The notes under the pieces: generated by a model | Seen by the model: only the letters and a program-made list of their open reading frames with translations | Told to the model about the DNA's origin: nothing | Database searches by the model: none | Made by a program: the position numbers and the translations under genes | Assembly: GCA_001796045.1 (NCBI GenBank) | Contig: MGLN01000087.1 | Location: forward strand, 1-8,230 | Reading direction: 5' to 3' | DNA from: Caulobacterales bacterium RIFOXYB1_FULL_67_16 | GTDB taxonomy: Bacteria; Pseudomonadota; Alphaproteobacteria; Caulobacterales; Caulobacteraceae | DNA length: 8,230 nt | Shown: positions 6,348 through 8,230 of the stretch, in pieces | How the letters are laid out: the number at the start of each line of letters is the position of its first letter | How positions within the stretch are numbered: the first letter of the stretch is position 1

Positions 6348-7250
6348 TCAGTCCTCTCGGGCCAAGGGGTGGTTTTGCTGAACGACCTGGGCCAGCCGGT
6401 CCGTGGCGACGTGGGTGTAGATCTGGGTCGTGGCGATGTCGGCGTGGCCGAGCAGGGTCTGGACGACACGCAGGTCGGCGCCCCCTTCGAGCAGATGGGT
6501 GGCGAAGGCGTGGCGCAAGACGTGGGGGCTGACGCGGCCGGGGTCGATCCCCGCCGTCGTGGCTGCCTCGTCCAGCAACTGGGCGAAGCGGCGCGGCGTG
6601 AGGTGCCCGCTGCGGCCGGAGGAGGGGAAGAGCCAGGGACTGTCGGGCGTTTCCGGCTTAAGGCCGGCTTCGCGGGCGGTCAGCCAGGCCTTGACCGCCT
6701 CTCGGGCGGCGGCGTTGAGCGGCGCCAACCGTTCCTTGCCGCCCTTGCCGCGCACGATGAGATAGGCCGGGTCGCGGCGGACCGCCTCGACCTTCAGTCC
6801 CAGCAGTTCCGAGACACGCAGACCCGACGCGTAGGCCAGTTCGACCAGGGCGACCAAGCGCAGGCCGGCCGCCGCGTCGCGAGCGCCTGCGGCGGCCAGC
6901 AGCCGGTCGATCTCCTCGCGACTGAGCACCTTGGGCAGGGGGCGGCCCTGTTTGGGGGCGTCGAGCCGGCGGGAAGGATCGTCGCTGCGCCAGCCCTCGG
7001 CCAGGGCGAAGCGATAGAACTGTCTCACGGAGGACCGGCGGCGCGCGGCGGTGGCGGCGGACAGACCGCGCCGCGACAGATCGGCAAACCAGGCCTCCAC
7101 AGCTTCCGCGTTCGCCGCCATCAGCCCCCCGTCGCCCGCCAGCGTCAACTGCGCGTCGGCGAGGTCGCGGCCATAGGCGGCGAGAGTATGGGGCGAGGCG
7201 TCCCGTTCCACGGCCATCATTTCGAGGAAGGCTTCGATTTGAGGCGTCAT
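6348..7250 (-). CDS. xerD: Site-specific tyrosine recombinase XerD
   Basis: This 300-residue protein (E. coli XerD is 298) should act with XerC at the dif site, resolving chromosome dimers at division. Residues 1-100 form the SAM-like N-terminal DNA-binding domain (MTPQIEAFLEMMAVERDASP at the start). The catalytic domain carries the full tyrosine-recombinase set: R145 in ASGLRVSE, K169 in VRGKGGKERL, H243 and R246 in SPHVLRHAFATHLLEGGAD, H269 in LLGHADIATTQ, and the nucleophile Y278 in IYTHV. Spacing is nearly identical to E. coli XerD (148, 172, 244, 247, 270, 279), and HAFATHLLEGGADLR is typical of Xer proteins rather than phage or integron integrases. There are no att-like repeats or phage genes beside it. 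It is divergent from aroK across 125 bp and precedes accA on the same strand. GGA lies 7 bases before the ATG at 7250. XerC is the main alternative; context and motif details favour XerD. Confidence 0.9.
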   Translation of the reverse strand: MTPQIEAFLEMMAVERDASPHTLAAYGRDLADAQLTLAGDGGLMAANAEAVEAWFADLSRRGLSAATAARRRSSVRQFYRFALAEGWRSDDPSRRLDAPKQGRPLPKVLSREEIDRLLAAAGARDAAAGLRLVALVELAYASGLRVSELLGLKVEAVRRDPAYLIVRGKGGKERLAPLNAAAREAVKAWLTAREAGLKPETPDSPWLFPSSGRSGHLTPRRFAQLLDEAATTAGIDPGRVSPHVLRHAFATHLLEGGADLRVVQTLLGHADIATTQIYTHVATDRLAQVVQQNHPLARED

Positions 7251-7375
7251 TCCACAATCCGTCCCGCGAGCGGATGGCGTGTGGTCAGGCTTGGTGTAGA
7301 GGTTTTCAGGATCATGCCTGTCTGCGCCGTCGCCTTCGCCGTTTCTTCGCCCGTCCGTTCCGCCGGAGCCGCCGG
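7251..7375. promoter_or_regulatory. Divergent intergenic region between xerD and aroK
   Basis: These 125 bases must hold the start signals for both divergent genes unless transcription enters from outside. I found no clear TTGAC-type -35 with a matching -10 on either strand; CTCTACACC on the minus strand (around 7294-7302) is a weak resemblance to the Caulobacter -10. The region also holds a 21-codon open frame (7314-7379). Confidence 0.35.
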
Positions 7376-7379
7376 ATGA
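7314..7379 (+). CDS. Possible 21-residue upstream leader ORF coupled to aroK
   Basis: ATG at 7314 opens 21 codons ending at TGA 7377-7379, which overlaps the aroK ATG at 7376 in the ATGA pattern also used between aroK and aroB. The peptide (MPVCAVAFAVSS...) has no run of Phe, Tyr or Trp, so it does not look like a classical aromatic attenuation peptide. A purine-rich AGGA lies only two bases before the ATG and GAGG eleven bases before, so initiation is doubtful. It may be chance, because the frame continues far upstream as the antisense of xerD. Confidence 0.2.
   Translation: MPVCAVAFAVSSPVRSAGAAG
7365..7368 (+). promoter_or_regulatory. Ribosome binding site deciding the aroK start
   Basis: GGAG lies 7 bases before the ATG at 7376. 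It selects this start over the upstream in-frame ATG at 7274, which would add 34 mostly Arg-rich residues not expected in shikimate kinases and would come within 24 bp of the divergent xerD start. Confidence 0.65.
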
Positions 7380-7942
7380 GGCGGCGCGCGAATCCGGGGC
7401 CCAGCCGCACCATAGCCTTGGTCGGCCTGATGGGGGTGGGCAAATCTTCGGTCGGCCGACGGCTGGCCCAGCGGCTGCGCCTGCCCTTCGCCGACGGCGA
7501 CGCCGAGATCGAGGCGGCGGCGGGAATGACGGTGTCCGAGATCTTCGCGGCCCTGGGCGAGGACGAGTTCCGCGCAGGCGAGGCGAGGGTTATCCGTCGC
7601 CTTCTAGAAGGCCCGCCGATCGTTCTGGCCACCGGCGGGGGCGCGATGATGAACCCCGAGACGCGCGCCCTGTTGAAGGAGCGGGCGGATACGGTCTGGT
7701 TGCGAGCCGACCTGGGCGTCATCGCCGAACGGGTGGCGCGTCGCGACACGCGGCCGCTGTTGCGTGGCAAGGACCCGCTGCAAGTCCTGACGACCTTGGC
7801 CGAGGTGCGCTATCCGATCTATGGCGAGGCGGACGTGATCGTCGACGTGGGGCAGGGCTCGCACGGTCAGGCGGTCGACGCCATCCACAAGAGCTTGCGC
7901 CGCCACTGGCGCGAACGCCGCCGCGCGGAGACCAGACAATGA
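7376..7942 (+). CDS. aroK: Shikimate kinase
   Basis: This 188-residue P-loop kinase phosphorylates shikimate to shikimate 3-phosphate with ATP, the fifth step of chorismate synthesis. Walker A is GLMGVGKS (17-24). The shikimate- and Mg-binding Asp pair is D40 and D42 in FADGDAEIE. FRAGE (65-69) carries the substrate-binding Arg66, GGG (87-89) is the shikimate-contacting glycine turn, RPLL (126-129) marks the lid, and R145 in VRYPIY is the conserved Arg contacting shikimate phosphate. The N-terminal ten residues (MRRRANPGPS) and the C-terminus (RRHWRERRRAETRQ) are basic tails outside the fold. The length is normal for the family. The start is chosen by the GGAG Shine-Dalgarno at 7365-7368. The stop overlaps the aroB start by four bases (ATGA), so the two enzymes are probably translated as a coupled pair. 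aroK versus aroL cannot be separated by function here; the aroB neighbour favours aroK. Confidence 0.95.
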   Translation: MRRRANPGPSRTIALVGLMGVGKSSVGRRLAQRLRLPFADGDAEIEAAAGMTVSEIFAALGEDEFRAGEARVIRRLLEGPPIVLATGGGAMMNPETRALLKERADTVWLRADLGVIAERVARRDTRPLLRGKDPLQVLTTLAEVRYPIYGEADVIVDVGQGSHGQAVDAIHKSLRRHWRERRRAETRQ

Positions 7943-8230
7943 CGACCATTCCAGTCAGCGGGGGAAGCTTTGCAGCCTATGACGTCGTGGTGGGACGCGG
8001 ACTGCTGGCGACGGCGGGCGCGCGCATCGCGCCCCTGGTCAAGGGGCGGACCGTCGTCATCACGGACGATATCGTGGCCGCGATTCACGGGCCGGCGCTG
8101 ACCGCGTCGCTGAGTTCTGCGGGGGTCCGTTCCGAGCTCGTGGCCGTTCCGGCGGGCGAAGCGTCCAAGTCCTTCGTCCAGCTGGAGCGCGTGCTGGACC
8201 GGCTGCTGGAGATCGGCCTGGACCGCAAGG
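7939..8230 (+). CDS. aroB: 3-dehydroquinate synthase, N-terminal part
   Basis: The first 97 codons are present; the gene runs off the right edge. The enzyme converts DAHP to 3-dehydroquinate, the second shikimate-pathway step, using NAD and a divalent metal. The visible part covers the start of the NAD-binding domain: MTTIPVSGGSFAAYDVVVGR (1-20), a beta-strand/Asp segment GRTVVITDDIVA (36-47), and VPAGEASKSFVQLERVLDRL (70-89), whose GEASKS matches the family's GExxKs region that contacts nucleotide. Metal-binding and catalytic residues lie beyond the window and cannot be checked. GGAG at 7927-7930, eight bases before the ATG at 7939, supports this start, which overlaps the aroK stop by four bases. 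The aroK-aroB order is common in proteobacteria. Confidence 0.93.
   Translation, partial: MTTIPVSGGSFAAYDVVVGRGLLATAGARIAPLVKGRTVVITDDIVAAIHGPALTASLSSAGVRSELVAVPAGEASKSFVQLERVLDRLLEIGLDRK

Noticed and set aside
6348..7250. Tyrosine recombinase as a sign of a prophage or integrative element
   Set aside because: Motif spacing and sequence match the housekeeping XerD, its neighbours are core metabolic genes, and no att-like direct repeats, tRNA or phage genes are present.
7274..7375. Upstream in-frame extension of aroK from ATG 7274
   Set aside because: It would add 34 residues, mostly Arg-rich, absent from the family, and it ignores the well-placed GGAG before the ATG at 7376.
6339..7379. Long plus-strand open frame (346 codons) opposite xerD
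   Set aside because: xerD on the minus strand has a complete set of catalytic residues. Only the last 21 codons of this frame, ahead of aroK, were kept as a tentative leader ORF.

Overview
The window is about two-thirds G+C, uses strongly GC-biased third codon positions and carries a tightly packed set of housekeeping genes. The protein families and the block accA-xerD / aroK-aroB suggest an alphaproteobacterium, most likely Caulobacterales (Caulobacter or Brevundimonas type). That placement is inference from gene order and protein flavour, not from a search.

Positions 1-5311 are a rightward run of five genes. It opens with the 3' end of the methylcrotonyl-CoA carboxylase carboxyltransferase subunit and continues with a crotonase, probably methylglutaconyl-CoA hydratase. 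These are consecutive steps of leucine breakdown. Next come an MscS-type mechanosensitive channel, an L-threonine aldolase-like PLP enzyme whose start codon overlaps the channel's stop codon by one base, and an Atm1-type ABC half-transporter. The last three genes have no obvious link to leucine breakdown.

Positions 5290-7250 are a leftward block: xerD, then accA. The accA 3' end overlaps the 3' end of the ABC transporter gene by 22 bp, tail to tail. The 110-bp gap between xerD and accA holds a hairpin with a T-run on the transcribed strand, which could be a terminator or a leader attenuator.

Positions 7251-8230 run rightward from a 125-bp divergent region into aroK and the start of aroB, the shikimate-pathway pair, overlapping in ATGA fashion. 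A 21-codon open frame in front of aroK ends in the same kind of overlap with the aroK start.

I found no tRNA, rRNA, CRISPR array, insertion sequence, phage remnant or origin. No stretch over 300 bases lacks a gene. The window looks like ordinary core genome. The points worth a second look are small: an acidic N-terminal extension on the crotonase, the tail-to-tail overlap, the accA leader hairpin, and the short frame coupled to aroK.
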